DNA of 64,000 nucleotides, from positions 682,001 through 746,000 of the forward strand of contig OY761989.1 of NCBI GenBank assembly GCA_963665165.1, given 5' to 3'. The notes under the pieces are model-generated. The model worked only from the letters and a program-made list of their open reading frames with translations. It did no database searches and had not been told where the DNA came from. Shown here piece after piece: positions 1 through 8,433 of the stretch. Source of the stretch: G963663315 sp963665165 (GTDB lineage Bacteria > Pseudomonadota > Gammaproteobacteria > Arenicellales > Poriferihabitantaceae). Position numbers and translations under genes: made by a program. Numbering within the stretch: the first letter of the stretch is position 1; every line of letters starts with the position of its first letter.

Positions 1-721
1 CCTGGCGCTGGCGGGCGCTTGTACCCGTGGACGCCCCTTCCCGGCCGGAGCTGCCCGAATCTTCTCCGGCGCGGGCCATGGCCCATTCCAGTTCGTCGTA
101 GCTGGCGCCCAGCTGGTCTTCGTCAGAGCGGTTATCCCCCCACAATCCGTCGGTTGGTCTGGCCGTCATGATCTCTTCGATAACGCCCAGGGTTTTTCCT
201 AGCCGGTAGACTTCAGATTTGTCGAGGTCGGCGATCGGACTCAGGTCAACGCCTCCATCGCCGTATTTTGTGAAAAACCCGACGCCGAAATCCTCGACCC
301 GGTTGCCGGTACCGGCTACCAGGCAGTTGTGCAGTCCGGCAAAATAATAAAGCGTGGTCATTCGTAATCGCGCGCGCGAATTCGCCAGCGCCAGGGACCG
401 GGTTCCGGTATCTTCCGCCGTTGGCAGGGCCTGGACGAATTGATCGAATACCGGGGTGAGGTCGGTTCTGATCGAAGACACATTGGGGAAGTCGTTTTCG
501 AGCCGGTCGATATGTTTCCTCGCTCTTGATTCCTGTGAAGACGCCTGGTGGATCGGCATTTCGAGGCATAACACCGAGTTGCCTGTCCTGGCGGCCAGGG
601 CTGAAGTCACCGCCGAATCAATCCCCCCGGAAACACCGACTACAAACCCCCTGGTCGTCGCTGTTTCGTTGTAGTCTGCGAGCCAGGCGACGATATGATT
701 TATGATTGCTTCGGTTTTCAT
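1..721 (-). CDS. nadE: NAD+ synthetase, 3-prime end outside window
   Basis: Makes NAD+ from deamido-NAD+ and ATP with ammonia or glutamine-derived nitrogen, in the cytoplasm. Read on the minus strand from an ATG at 719-721, the first 240 codons are open to the window edge. The PP-loop motif SGGIDSA lies near residue 30. The synthetase core segments LYYFAGLHNCLVAGTGNR, KYGDGGVDLSPIADL and YDELEWAM follow in the expected order. There is no nitrilase-type glutaminase domain in front, so this is the short ammonia-dependent form. The C-terminal tail is missing only because the window ends. It is divergent from the amidinotransferase gene, with about 150 bp between them. Confidence 0.93.
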   Translation of the reverse strand, partial: MKTEAIINHIVAWLADYNETATTRGFVVGVSGGIDSAVTSALAARTGNSVLCLEMPIHQASSQESRARKHIDRLENDFPNVSSIRTDLTPVFDQFVQALPTAEDTGTRSLALANSRARLRMTTLYYFAGLHNCLVAGTGNRVEDFGVGFFTKYGDGGVDLSPIADLDKSEVYRLGKTLGVIEEIMTARPTDGLWGDNRSDEDQLGASYDELEWAMARAGEDSGSSGREGASTGTSARQRQ

Positions 722-875
722 GGTAGCGGTTATGATACCCGACAAATCCGACATTTCAATCAGTCGCCATGATACACTCGCTTCGCGAAATCCGGATAGC
801 CGGTCCCCAGGCTCCGGGCCGGTTTTTCGCATCGGACTGAATCAACAAACACAACACTTTCTCACGACTGTATCC

Positions 876-2003
876 ATGGCGAAGACTATCGTTAGTTCCT
901 GGAATGATTTCGATCCATTAAAACATGTCATCGTTGGCCGGGCGGACCATACCTGTATCCCGCCCAATGAGCCTGCGACAGAAGCCAAAATACCCCAGGA
1001 CAGCGATATGCGCGGCATGTGGGGCCCGCGCTCGCTCGATACGGTCGAAAAGGCCAATTTCCGGCTGGACAATCTGACCGCGTTACTGGAGAGCCGGGGC
1101 ATACGCGTCGACCGGCCCACGCCCCTGCAATGGAATCAGGCCGTGCATACTCCGGATTTCACGACCGCCTCCCAATTTGGCTGTATGCCCCCGAGAGATG
1201 TATTGCTCACGGTCGGCAAGGAAATCCTGAGCGCCCCGATGTCGTTTCGCTGCCGGTATTTCGAGTATCTGGCCTACCACGACCTGATGCAGCAGTATTT
1301 TGATGCGGACCCCGGGTTTCGCTGGGAACAGGCGCCGCGGCCCCGCCTGGGTGACGCCTCGTACAAGCCGGGTTACTTCGATGAAATCACGATCGAGGAA
1401 AGACTGGAGCGAACCGCCGCGCTTGATTTTGTGACCAACGAGCATGAGCCATTGTTCGATGCCGCGGATGTGTGTCGTATCGGCAGAGATTTATTCTGCC
1501 AGCATGGCCTGACTACCAACAGGCGGGGGATGCAATGGCTCCAGCGCCATTTCCCGGATCATCGCGTACATGCGGTCAACTTTCCCGGTGACCCGTATCC
1601 GATTCATATTGACGCCACTTTCGTGCCACTGCGCCCGGGGCTGATTATCAACAACCCGGTTCGCAGGTTGCCGGAAGCGCAGCGCAGGATTTTCGAAGCC
1701 AATGACTGGGAAATCGTCGATGCGGCGCCACCCGCCCATGAAGCTCCGCCGCCGCTGTGCTATTCCAGCGTGTGGCTATCCATGAACTGTCTGGTCATTG
1801 ACCACAAGACGGTGGTTGTCGAGGCCAGCGAAGTCCATCAGATGGAACAAATGGACCGGCTTGGCATGGAGGTGCTGCCGATCGAGTTTCGCGATGCCTA
1901 CGCCTTTGGCGGCGGACTCCATTGCGCCACTGCCGACGTGTACAGGGTGGGCAGTTGCGAGGATTATTTTCCCAAACAGGTTAGCGGCACGTTGATTGGA
2001 TAG
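876..2003 (+). CDS. Glycine amidinotransferase (AGAT) family protein
   Basis: Predicted to move the amidino group of arginine to an amine acceptor; in the best-known family member the acceptor is glycine, giving guanidinoacetate and ornithine. The 375-residue protein aligns by eye along its length with vertebrate AGAT: MSFRCRYFEYLAYHDL near 122, EPLFDAADVCRIGRDLF near 191, YPIHIDATF near 241 and GGGLHC near 345. The catalytic triad equivalents are visible as D198, H244 and C350. I chose the ATG at 876, where homology begins; the upstream in-frame ATG at 702 would add 58 unrelated residues and overlap nadE. The acceptor is not certain, since related enzymes act on inosamines, on taurine-like amines or in cyanotoxin synthesis. 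A creatinase gene lies 13 kb downstream. Confidence 0.88.
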   Translation: MAKTIVSSWNDFDPLKHVIVGRADHTCIPPNEPATEAKIPQDSDMRGMWGPRSLDTVEKANFRLDNLTALLESRGIRVDRPTPLQWNQAVHTPDFTTASQFGCMPPRDVLLTVGKEILSAPMSFRCRYFEYLAYHDLMQQYFDADPGFRWEQAPRPRLGDASYKPGYFDEITIEERLERTAALDFVTNEHEPLFDAADVCRIGRDLFCQHGLTTNRRGMQWLQRHFPDHRVHAVNFPGDPYPIHIDATFVPLRPGLIINNPVRRLPEAQRRIFEANDWEIVDAAPPAHEAPPPLCYSSVWLSMNCLVIDHKTVVVEASEVHQMEQMDRLGMEVLPIEFRDAYAFGGGLHCATADVYRVGSCEDYFPKQVSGTLIG

Positions 2004-2045
2004 CTTGATCCCGTCATTTGCGTTTTCTCCATCGGCGGCGGACGC

Positions 2046-2147
2046 GCCCTGGGCAGTGGGAGCGTTCGTGTCGCCGGCAACTGGCGCGTTGTGTTCCGCT
2101 TCGAGGACGGCGAAGCCGTGGATGTGGATCTGATCGACTATCACTGA
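2046..2147 (+). pseudogene. higB-type toxin remnant (C-terminal end only)
   Basis: The frame ending at the TGA at 2145-2147 reads GNWRVVFRFEDGEAVDVDL followed by IDYH, which is the C-terminal signature of RelE/HigB toxins. No start codon with a HigB-like N-terminus precedes it; the segment up to about 2040 is unrelated DNA directly after the amidinotransferase stop. It sits 19 bp before the higA antitoxin gene, the normal toxin-antitoxin order. I infer that the toxin was deleted from its 5-prime side. Confidence 0.6.
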
Positions 2148-2166
2148 CCGAAGGGGAGTGCTGACC

Positions 2167-2502
2167 ATGAACGACATTGCAAGCAGGCGTGTTGGCCCGA
2201 TGCCGAACCCGCCGCACTTGGGAGAGTTGATTCGCGAGAGCATGGACGAAGTGGGCTGGAACGTGACTGCGACGGCGGCGCGTCTCGGCTGCGAGTGCGG
2301 CACGCTGTCTCGCCTTTTGAACGGCAAGGCGGGCGTGTCGGCGAACATGGCGCTGGCACTGGAAGATGTCGGCTGGGGAACGGCCGATCACTGGATGCGG
2401 ATGCAGGCGAGTTACGAGCTTGCACAGGCGCGGCGTGACCGGACGGCGGCGAATGTCGCACGAGGGCGCTGCACACATGATCCGAAGTTGCGCATGGACT
2501 GA
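2167..2502 (+). CDS. higA: HigA-type antitoxin, XRE family
   Basis: DNA-binding antitoxin of the HigA/VapI type, which normally neutralises HigB and represses its own operon. Residues near 14-80 form an XRE helix-turn-helix: NPPHLGELIRESMDEVGWN, then a recognition region with SRLLNGKAGVSANMALALE and the family-typical tail WMRMQASYELAQAR. The start at 2167 follows a good AAGGGGAG ribosome site; an in-frame GTG at 2158 is the alternative. About 111 residues, slightly longer than usual at the C-terminus. Its cognate toxin is only a fragment, so it is now solitary. Confidence 0.8.
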   Translation: MNDIASRRVGPMPNPPHLGELIRESMDEVGWNVTATAARLGCECGTLSRLLNGKAGVSANMALALEDVGWGTADHWMRMQASYELAQARRDRTAANVARGRCTHDPKLRMD

Positions 2503-2570
2503 TAGATTGTCGCCGTTCACGAGTGCTTGCACAGTTAGCCAAGTGCCACCAGAGTTCGATTGATACCCGG

Positions 2571-3758
2571 CTATCCGGTCACTGCGGCCAGTGCATCGGC
2601 AAACCGGTGCAGCTGCGCTTCATCCTTTAGTCCCGCGATGTTTATCCGGCCGCCTGCAACGGCATAAACGGCGTGATCGTTACGCAGGCTGTCGACTTCC
2701 TCATCGCTTAGTACCAGCAGGGAAAACATGCCGCGGTGGTGTTCGATGAAATCCCATCGACTGGATCGGGTTTTCTCCCTGAGTACGTCGCTCAACTGTT
2801 TTCTCAGTGTCAGTATCCGTTGCCGCATGGATGTCAATTCGCTTTCCCAGTTATTTTTCAATCCGGCGTCCGACATGATCAGAGAGACGATTGCAGCGCC
2901 ATGATCGGGAGGCATCGAGTAGGAGCTTCGCGCGTTGCTGGCGATGTGATTGCGCGCGATTTCAGCGGTGAGGGGGGTCTCCCCAACCAGCAGGGAGCAG
3001 CCCACACGGTCGCGGTAAAGCCCGAAATTCTTGGAACAGGAACTGGCTACGACCATCGATTCGACCTGTTCGGCCATGGCTCTGACGCCATAGACATCTT
3101 CTTCGAGCGAGTCGCCAAACCCCTGGTAGGCCAGGTCGAAGTAAGGAAAAAAACCGTTTTTCGCGGCAAGAGCAGCGATCTCGTCCCAGTTGCCGGGACT
3201 GAGTTCGGCGCCCGACGGATTGTGGCAGCAGGCATGAAAAACAACGATGTCGTCCTGTCCCAATGTCGTCAGTTTGCCCATCAGGGCATCGAAGTCCACC
3301 TGTTTGGTATTCCGGTCAAGGTATGGGTAGCTTTCGATGCTGAATCCGCTTTGCCTGAAAATGGGGTAATGATTGCCCCAGGTCGGGTCACTGACCCAAA
3401 AGGTCTTGTCGCCGGCAATCCGGTACAGCATATCGGACAGCATTCTGAGGGCGCCGCATCCGCCCGGAGTCTGAACCGCGCGCACCCGGTCCATTCCCGA
3501 AAAGCCGCCAAATATCATGCGGGCGATTGTACTGTTGAACTGTTCGTCCCCGGTCAGGCCAACATAAGCCTTTGTGGTTTGCTGGTTGTGCAATCTTTCT
3601 TCTGCCTTGCGCACGGCATCCATGATCGGGGTGACACCCTGGGCATCACGAAAAACGCCGACGCCCACATCTATTTTCTGTGGGCGGGGGTCGTCCCTGA
3701 ACATGCCCAGAAGTTTGAGAATGGGGTCCTGTGCAACCGGTTCGAACTGTTCAAACAT
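2571..3758 (-). CDS. Class I aspartate/aromatic aminotransferase
   Basis: PLP-dependent transaminase exchanging amino groups between aspartate or aromatic amino acids and 2-oxoglutarate in the cytoplasm. At 395 residues it has the normal length for AspC/TyrB. It starts MFEQFEPVAQDPILKLL as these enzymes do. It carries HACCHNPSGAELS around the substrate-binding Asn, YQGFGDSLEED, and the PLP-lysine context SSCSKNFGLYRDRVG near 245. The C-terminus GRINIAGL is also typical. AspC and TyrB cannot be separated from sequence inspection alone. Monocistronic on the minus strand, divergent from the EamA transporter gene. Confidence 0.9.
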   Translation of the reverse strand: MFEQFEPVAQDPILKLLGMFRDDPRPQKIDVGVGVFRDAQGVTPIMDAVRKAEERLHNQQTTKAYVGLTGDEQFNSTIARMIFGGFSGMDRVRAVQTPGGCGALRMLSDMLYRIAGDKTFWVSDPTWGNHYPIFRQSGFSIESYPYLDRNTKQVDFDALMGKLTTLGQDDIVVFHACCHNPSGAELSPGNWDEIAALAAKNGFFPYFDLAYQGFGDSLEEDVYGVRAMAEQVESMVVASSCSKNFGLYRDRVGCSLLVGETPLTAEIARNHIASNARSSYSMPPDHGAAIVSLIMSDAGLKNNWESELTSMRQRILTLRKQLSDVLREKTRSSRWDFIEHHRGMFSLLVLSDEEVDSLRNDHAVYAVAGGRINIAGLKDEAQLHRFADALAAVTG

Positions 3759-3884
3759 AATCTGGTCTTGTCAATGTGAATTAAGAATGGACTATAACAA
3801 ATTAAAGCCGCGCCTGAACGGTGAGCGAACCGATTTAGCCAAATCTTGTCCGGTCGGGACGGTCCTGATCAAGTAGAATAGGAT

Positions 3885-4853
3885 ATGAATTTCCGTTCCT
3901 TGCCCTCCGCGTCTCCGATAACCGCGGGTCAATCCGGTAAACATTCCAAAGCGCTGGTGCTTGGCGTGTCTGCCGCGCTGTTGAGCATCCTGTGTTTCAG
4001 CGCCATGGATGCCATGGTGAAGTGGCTGGGCTCGGACTACTCCGTCATCCAGATCATGTTCTTCCGTTGTACGGTGGCGTTAGTCCCGATCTCGTTTTTT
4101 CTGTATCGCGCAGGGGGCGTCCGGGTTTTGCGGACAAATCGCCCCTGGATGCATGCCCTGCGATCGCTTCTCGGGATGTTGGCCATGACTTTCGCATTTT
4201 ATGGCTTTACGGTTCTGCCGCTGGCGGATGCCTCTGCGGTTTTTTACATGGCTCCCCTGATCGGGACGGCGCTTTCCGTCCCCATTCTGGGGGAACATGT
4301 CGGCATACGACGCTGGCTGGCGATATCGATCGGTTTTGCAGGGGTATTGATCATTACCCGTCCAGGCGGAGCGGTATTCAATTTGGGAGGCTTGTCGATG
4401 TTGATCGCGGCCTTCGTCGTCGGCGTCAACAGTACGGTCGTGAGAATGTTGAGCGCCACCGATCAGGCCATCAGCATTACTTTCTACTTTACCCTGAGCG
4501 GCGCTGTCCTGACCACGATTCTGTGCATCTTTTCCGATTGGGTAGCACCGGGCGGATGGGATCTGGTCTTGTTGATCTGTGTCGGGCTGATGGGCGGGAT
4601 GGCGCAATACGCGCTGGCCCTGAGTTTGCGTTACGCGGCGGTCAGTATCATTGCCCCTTTCAGGTACCTGTCCATTGTCGCAGGGGGGATATTCGGCTAC
4701 CTGATCTGGTCAGAAATCCCGGACAGTCTGACGTTGCTCGGCATTGCCATCATCATCGGTTGCGGCCTGTATTCAATGCATCGGGAAACAAAACTTGCCA
4801 GACAAAGCGATAACCGGGGTAAAATATCGGATCATGATCGAGGATACGGTTGA
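3885..4853 (+). CDS. EamA/DMT-family membrane transporter
   Basis: Ten-helix drug/metabolite transporter family protein of the inner membrane; substrate unknown. The 322 residues alternate hydrophobic segments with short loops and show two EamA halves, about 35-165 and 180-310. Typical phrases are LLSILCFSAMDAMVKWLG, ADASAVFYMAPLIGTALSVP, LGEHVGIRRWLAISIGFAGV and the second-half SIIAPFRYLSIV. It starts at ATG 3885, behind a weak ribosome site, and ends 6 bp before bolA, so the two are probably co-transcribed. Two further EamA genes lie at 33.2 and 45.3 kb. Confidence 0.85.
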   Translation: MNFRSLPSASPITAGQSGKHSKALVLGVSAALLSILCFSAMDAMVKWLGSDYSVIQIMFFRCTVALVPISFFLYRAGGVRVLRTNRPWMHALRSLLGMLAMTFAFYGFTVLPLADASAVFYMAPLIGTALSVPILGEHVGIRRWLAISIGFAGVLIITRPGGAVFNLGGLSMLIAAFVVGVNSTVVRMLSATDQAISITFYFTLSGAVLTTILCIFSDWVAPGGWDLVLLICVGLMGGMAQYALALSLRYAAVSIIAPFRYLSIVAGGIFGYLIWSEIPDSLTLLGIAIIIGCGLYSMHRETKLARQSDNRGKISDHDRGYG

Positions 4854-4859
4854 ATCAAC

Positions 4860-5198
4860 ATGAATGATCCGAATACGGTCGAATGGTCGATCCGCTCCAA
4901 ACTCGAAGCCCTTGAGCCGCTCCATCTCGAAGTGTTGAACGAGAGCGGCAACCACAACGTGCCGGCTGGCTCCGAATCCCACTTCAAGGTTGTCCTGGTA
5001 TCGGATGCTTTCAGGGACAAGGCATTGCTCGCCCGGCACCGGTTGGTCAATGGACTGCTGGGCGATGAGCTGGCCGGACCCGTTCACGCCCTGTCGCTGG
5101 AGGCCCTGACGGGTGATGAGTGGTTCGACAAGGGCGGGCAATCCAGGCCCTCGCCTGAATGCCTGGGCGGTTCAAAGTCCACCTCAAGGTCCAGGTAA
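4860..5198 (+). CDS. bolA: BolA family regulator / Fe-S accessory protein
   Basis: Small BolA/YrbA-fold protein; family members partner monothiol glutaredoxins in Fe-S trafficking and influence morphology and stress gene expression. Recognisable blocks are LEVLNESGNHNVPAGSESHF, FKVVLVSDAF, RHRLVNGLLGDEL and the C-terminal HALSLEALTGDEW with CLGG. Normal members end at about the CLGG region. Here the frame runs 8 more residues into sequence shared with the end of the truncated restriction gene, so the native stop may have been replaced when that island arrived. Confidence 0.85.
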   Translation: MNDPNTVEWSIRSKLEALEPLHLEVLNESGNHNVPAGSESHFKVVLVSDAFRDKALLARHRLVNGLLGDELAGPVHALSLEALTGDEWFDKGGQSRPSPECLGGSKSTSRSR

Positions 5199-5727
5199 GC
5201 CTTCGGGCTTGTCGATTAAAATCCCTGATGTTCCCTGTATGGTGATCATGGTCGGCTACTACTTTAGCGGTAACACCGGCTATTGATCGCTTTCGACAAA
5301 TAGGGCATTTAAAAGGAGTCCCCGAAGCAGGCCGTTTCTTCTCCATTGCTTTTGCCTGTTTGGATTTTGGAGCCCTCTTGTCTATATCCGTTCGGCATTT
5401 TGTGCAGCTTGGTCTACGAACCGTCCCGTGTTTGTTGTTTTGGTTCCTGTCAAACCTTTCCACTGGCAACAGACAGTGACAAACATTACAAATTTTGGAT
5501 TCAAACCTGTCTCCGGTTTTTTCAACATCTACAGGTTTTGTATCTTTTAATGGAACAGACCAGATTTCATCGCGTCCAATCAACCAGACAATAGCCGTAT
5601 CCCCTGTCTCTTCTTTCACCAAACCAACAGAGTCAGACTTGAAGTTTCTGATTCTGCTCTCAGGGATACCATTTTCATGCTGCCTTCCTTGTCCCTTTGG
5701 ACATACAACCCATTTGTGATCAGGCAT
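5047..5727 (-). pseudogene. HNH restriction endonuclease, C-terminus lost (Hpy99I/endonuclease VII-like)
   Basis: The first roughly 165 residues look like a zinc-binding beta-beta-alpha-Me (HNH) restriction enzyme. They carry Cys pairs CNVC and CTKC, then CPIC, then the catalytic motif VVADHDHHTGNIRDF. In related nucleases this is followed by a second Cys pair and an asparagine (CxxCN). Here, right after NIRDF, the frame passes into DNA antisense to bolA, and the last ~60 residues are an artefact of the junction near 5210. The second zinc pair and the HNH asparagine are therefore gone and activity is unlikely. It overlaps the methyltransferase gene by 8 bp, the usual layout of a coupled restriction-modification operon. 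Base composition is clearly AT-richer than the flanks. Confidence 0.7.
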
Positions 5728-6535
5728 GTAACAGGTCTACAGTTAGTGAGCTTAGCCTTTCTTTTGCTATTTCTATGTACTCTGCTGATATGTCTACCCC
5801 TATGTACTTTCGACCGGTCTGGTGTGCCATTTTGCAGGTTGTCCCGGAACCGCACATAGGGTCAAACACCAGGTCACCGGGGTTCGTCCAGGAAAAAATA
5901 TGGTCTTGTGCGAGTTTTTCCGGAAATATGGCTGGATGCTTGAATGCTATTTTATCTGATGTTGTGCCACCAAGACCGACAGCGTAAGCCCATATATTTG
6001 TGCGTGTCTTTTCCTTCTTCAATTCTTTAAGAACTTTTCTGTTCACTGCGTCCGCGCCCTTGTTGTGAACCAGCATTTCGTACCCGCTTCTAACCGTCTT
6101 TTCCTTTATCGGATTAAATGTTGCAGGCTTGCCCTTGCTCAACACAAACATGAATTCAAAGGCGTTTGTATAGGCATTGCTTCGCATGAATGGCGTGTTC
6201 TTCTTCTGGTAGATCATCACATCATGCATCTGGAAACCTATCTTCTGAAAATATAAGCCTTGTCTGAAACTGGTCAGACTTCTACCTCCGTTTATCTTGT
6301 CGCCAACAACCCAAACAACCACGCCACCCTGCTTTGTTATTCGATGCAGTTGTTGCGCAATATCTTCAAAAGGGAATGAATAGCCTTCATAGTTTCGGAG
6401 ATCATCATACGGCGGGGAGGTTAAACAGAGGTCTATACAGCTACTATCCATGCTCCTCATGAACTCCACACAATCAGCCTGATATAGCTGGTTGTATTTC
6501 ATTATGCAGTCACCAATTTGTCTGGTTTGGTACAT
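5720..6535 (-). CDS. DNA N4-cytosine/N6-adenine methyltransferase (beta class)
   Basis: Type II modification methyltransferase that would protect DNA from the adjoining nuclease. Motif IV, TSPPYDDLRNYEGYSFP, is at about residues 39-56 and motif I, DPMCGSGTT, near 226. That order (catalytic before SAM-binding) is the beta class. SPPY fits m4C or m6A modification, not m5C. Total 271 residues; an alternative start at 6502 (MKYNQLYQADCVEF) matches where family similarity begins. AT-rich relative to the chromosome, and followed by a truncated cognate restriction gene, so it probably persists as an orphan methylase. Confidence 0.88.
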   Translation of the reverse strand: MYQTRQIGDCIMKYNQLYQADCVEFMRSMDSSCIDLCLTSPPYDDLRNYEGYSFPFEDIAQQLHRITKQGGVVVWVVGDKINGGRSLTSFRQGLYFQKIGFQMHDVMIYQKKNTPFMRSNAYTNAFEFMFVLSKGKPATFNPIKEKTVRSGYEMLVHNKGADAVNRKVLKELKKEKTRTNIWAYAVGLGGTTSDKIAFKHPAIFPEKLAQDHIFSWTNPGDLVFDPMCGSGTTCKMAHQTGRKYIGVDISAEYIEIAKERLSSLTVDLLHA

Positions 6536-6849
6536 GGCATATTAATCCCCAACACCACACTTGTTGCAAGTGGACATTCCACCCCTTTAATCAGTGGATT
6601 TGATGAGATAATCTCTAGTGTATGAGCGGCTTGATGTCCCCGGAAAGGTACGGGACTGGGTGTGTCGGCGCATACGACAGTTTCCGGTTCTCCATCAGGG
6701 CTTGTTCCATGGATCTGGACGAGCTACGGTGATAGCCGTCCTCGGCCAGGGCATTGGCCTAATTGGCCGCCTAATTGCCAAGGGGATAAGGAGAGGGAGG
6801 TTGGCGCCAGGCGGGCCGCTGACCCCCGCGCTCGCCCGAAGGCATGAGA
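6536..6849. other. Intergenic stretch without recognisable gene
   Basis: Between the methyltransferase start and the multicopper oxidase relic. Open frames exist on both strands, but none carries a recognisable domain, a convincing ribosome site or consistent codon use. It probably contains the degraded body or the deletion scar associated with the relic on its right side. Confidence 0.4.
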
Positions 6850-6950
6850 TGCTGGCGAAAATGATTCTGGCGCCGAAGCGGATTGTAACCCGCGCCGATG
6901 AAAGCCGCACTACCGGCAATAAACCGCCGCTGCGAAAATGCCCATGACAT
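6850..6950 (-). pseudogene. 5-prime relic of a multicopper oxidase (Tat signal region)
   Basis: On the minus strand, ATG 6950 begins MSWAFSQRRFIAGSAAFIGA, nearly the same as the Tat signal of the intact multicopper oxidase whose start is at 21332 (MSRAFSRRQFIAGSASFIGA). At DNA level about 60 bases around the start (6890-6953 against 21272-21335) are close to 90 percent identical by eye. After roughly 25 codons the similarity ends and the frame soon runs into unrelated sequence, with none of the copper-binding motifs present. Confidence 0.65.
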
Positions 6951-6984
6951 CAAGCCGGCCTCCTTTTAAGTCCGGATTATGCTC

Positions 6985-8352
6985 TCAACGGCCGTCTAAC
7001 CAGGCATTCAATTGTGCTTTGGAAATACCTAACCCGATAATCGCGCCTGCATGCAGGCCGCTCAGGTCTGCAAGAGTCATTGCCGTAAATTTGTCGGTCT
7101 CCGCTATTTTCCTGTCGGCGCAATATTCTTCGATGCACTTTTCGACCGCTTCTCCGTGCAAACCGTCTCGAACAACAAGGCCCATCACTTCTTTTCGTTG
7201 TTGGCGATACTGAATGCGGAAGGCATCTATTTCACCCAATGATTGTTTTACTACGCCGTATTGTTTGCAGGAGCGAACATAAGCCCAGCAAAACAAATCC
7301 AGCATGGGCCTGATTTCATTCTTCTCGTAGATTGCCAGTAGCGCCGCAGTATAGTCATCACGAGACACGTCGGTAAAACTCAGCGGGCATAAATTTTGTT
7401 TGATAAAAGGAATATTGCAACTTAGCCGTGAAGTGCGTTTGTTGACATCCTCGAATGCTTGTAAATAAGACAAGTGAACCAGTAAAAAGAAGCTTTGTTC
7501 GAATGGGTCTTCGACCTTTCTGGATTTCAGCAAAAGGAGTTCGAATAGCTCTTTCAGTACATGGGGGTTGCCAACAGGCTTGTACGCTGATTTTCCGATG
7601 TCGACTTCTATCGTCCGAATGTTGCCGCAGGCTTCGGGGTTCGCCAGCAAGTCTTGTGAAAGCAGATTATGCAGATTGAATATCGTGAAGCTGTTCAGCT
7701 CGATGTCCCGCGCGTTCTCCACAAGGAATAATATGGCTTCCTTGTGGTTCATGATCATTACGGTTTCCTCGTGAACCTTGCCTTCAGCGCTGATTCCTTC
7801 TTCCACCAGTTTTTGGGTATCCAGTCTTGAATAGGTATTGCCTTCCAGGCGGCTGGAATTATAGGAAAGATCAATCAACAAACGCTGACAGATCTGCCGG
7901 GCGTAGGTTCCCGCGGCCAATTCCCTGTCAAACCGCTTTCCTTCCCTGAATAGTTTTGCCCGTAGTTCTTCAGGGACATAAGCTGTCTCATCAGGAGTAT
8001 AACTTTCGATAAACTCTCTTTTATAGGACACTTTTTCACGAACATAAAGAGGGGAGTCCAGGAAATCAAGGGCATCCTGGCTTTCCTTGCTGAAAATTTC
8101 GCCTTCTTCCCGATTATCCTGTTCCATGGTTTTCCGGTAGAGATTTTTAGCGGGATAGTATCTGGCGGCCTTTCTCACTCCAATTCTTACAATCCTTCCT
8201 TCTTCTGCAAGGGTGGACAGGCGCCTTTGCAATGTTTTGTCATTTTGGGAAAATGATAGCTTTCTGGCAATCTGACCGCGCGAAAGCCCCTCCGGATTCT
8301 TATCCAGAAGACCCATAATCTCAGCCATTTGTTTCATTATGCGCTGTACCAT
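6985..8352 (-). CDS. Fic-domain protein with N-terminal winged helix
   Basis: Fic proteins usually transfer AMP from ATP to target proteins. Residues 1-70 resemble a winged helix-turn-helix (GLSRGQIARKLSFSQNDK, LQRRLSTLAEEGRIVRIG), suggesting DNA binding and autoregulation. An inhibitory-helix motif of the S/TxxxE(G/N) type is visible as SSRLEGN near 178. The Fic core motif reads YLQAFEDVNKRTSRL near 306 in place of HPFxDGNGR: the catalytic histidine is absent and the anion-binding loop is altered. This variant recurs in a family with the same downstream NIPFIKQNLCPLSF block, so it is probably not simple decay. 455 residues, AT-rich, monocistronic. Biochemical activity cannot be assumed. Confidence 0.8.
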   Translation of the reverse strand: MVQRIMKQMAEIMGLLDKNPEGLSRGQIARKLSFSQNDKTLQRRLSTLAEEGRIVRIGVRKAARYYPAKNLYRKTMEQDNREEGEIFSKESQDALDFLDSPLYVREKVSYKREFIESYTPDETAYVPEELRAKLFREGKRFDRELAAGTYARQICQRLLIDLSYNSSRLEGNTYSRLDTQKLVEEGISAEGKVHEETVMIMNHKEAILFLVENARDIELNSFTIFNLHNLLSQDLLANPEACGNIRTIEVDIGKSAYKPVGNPHVLKELFELLLLKSRKVEDPFEQSFFLLVHLSYLQAFEDVNKRTSRLSCNIPFIKQNLCPLSFTDVSRDDYTAALLAIYEKNEIRPMLDLFCWAYVRSCKQYGVVKQSLGEIDAFRIQYRQQRKEVMGLVVRDGLHGEAVEKCIEEYCADRKIAETDKFTAMTLADLSGLHAGAIIGLGISKAQLNAWLDGR

Positions 8353-8396
8353 AAATGTCTCTAAAGGTATCTCTGGATTGAAAATAGTTTATTTTT

Positions 8397-8433
8397 GGGA
8401 CAAAATCAACCATTAAAGGACATTTAAGGGACA
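8397..8433. promoter_or_regulatory. Three GGGACA-like repeats upstream of the fic gene
   Basis: GGGACA at 8397-8402, AGGACA at 8417-8422 and GGGACA at 8428-8433 lie 45-81 bp upstream of the fic start. Spacings of 20 and 11 bp put them on nearly the same face of the helix. They could be operator half-sites, for example for the Fic protein's own winged helix. This is inference only. Confidence 0.3.

Noticed and set aside
2736..3779. Long open frame antisense to the aminotransferase gene (347 codons, plus strand)
   Set aside because: It mirrors a complete, clearly recognisable PLP aminotransferase; its translation has no domain logic and it lacks a ribosome site. GC-rich codon use produces such antisense frames.
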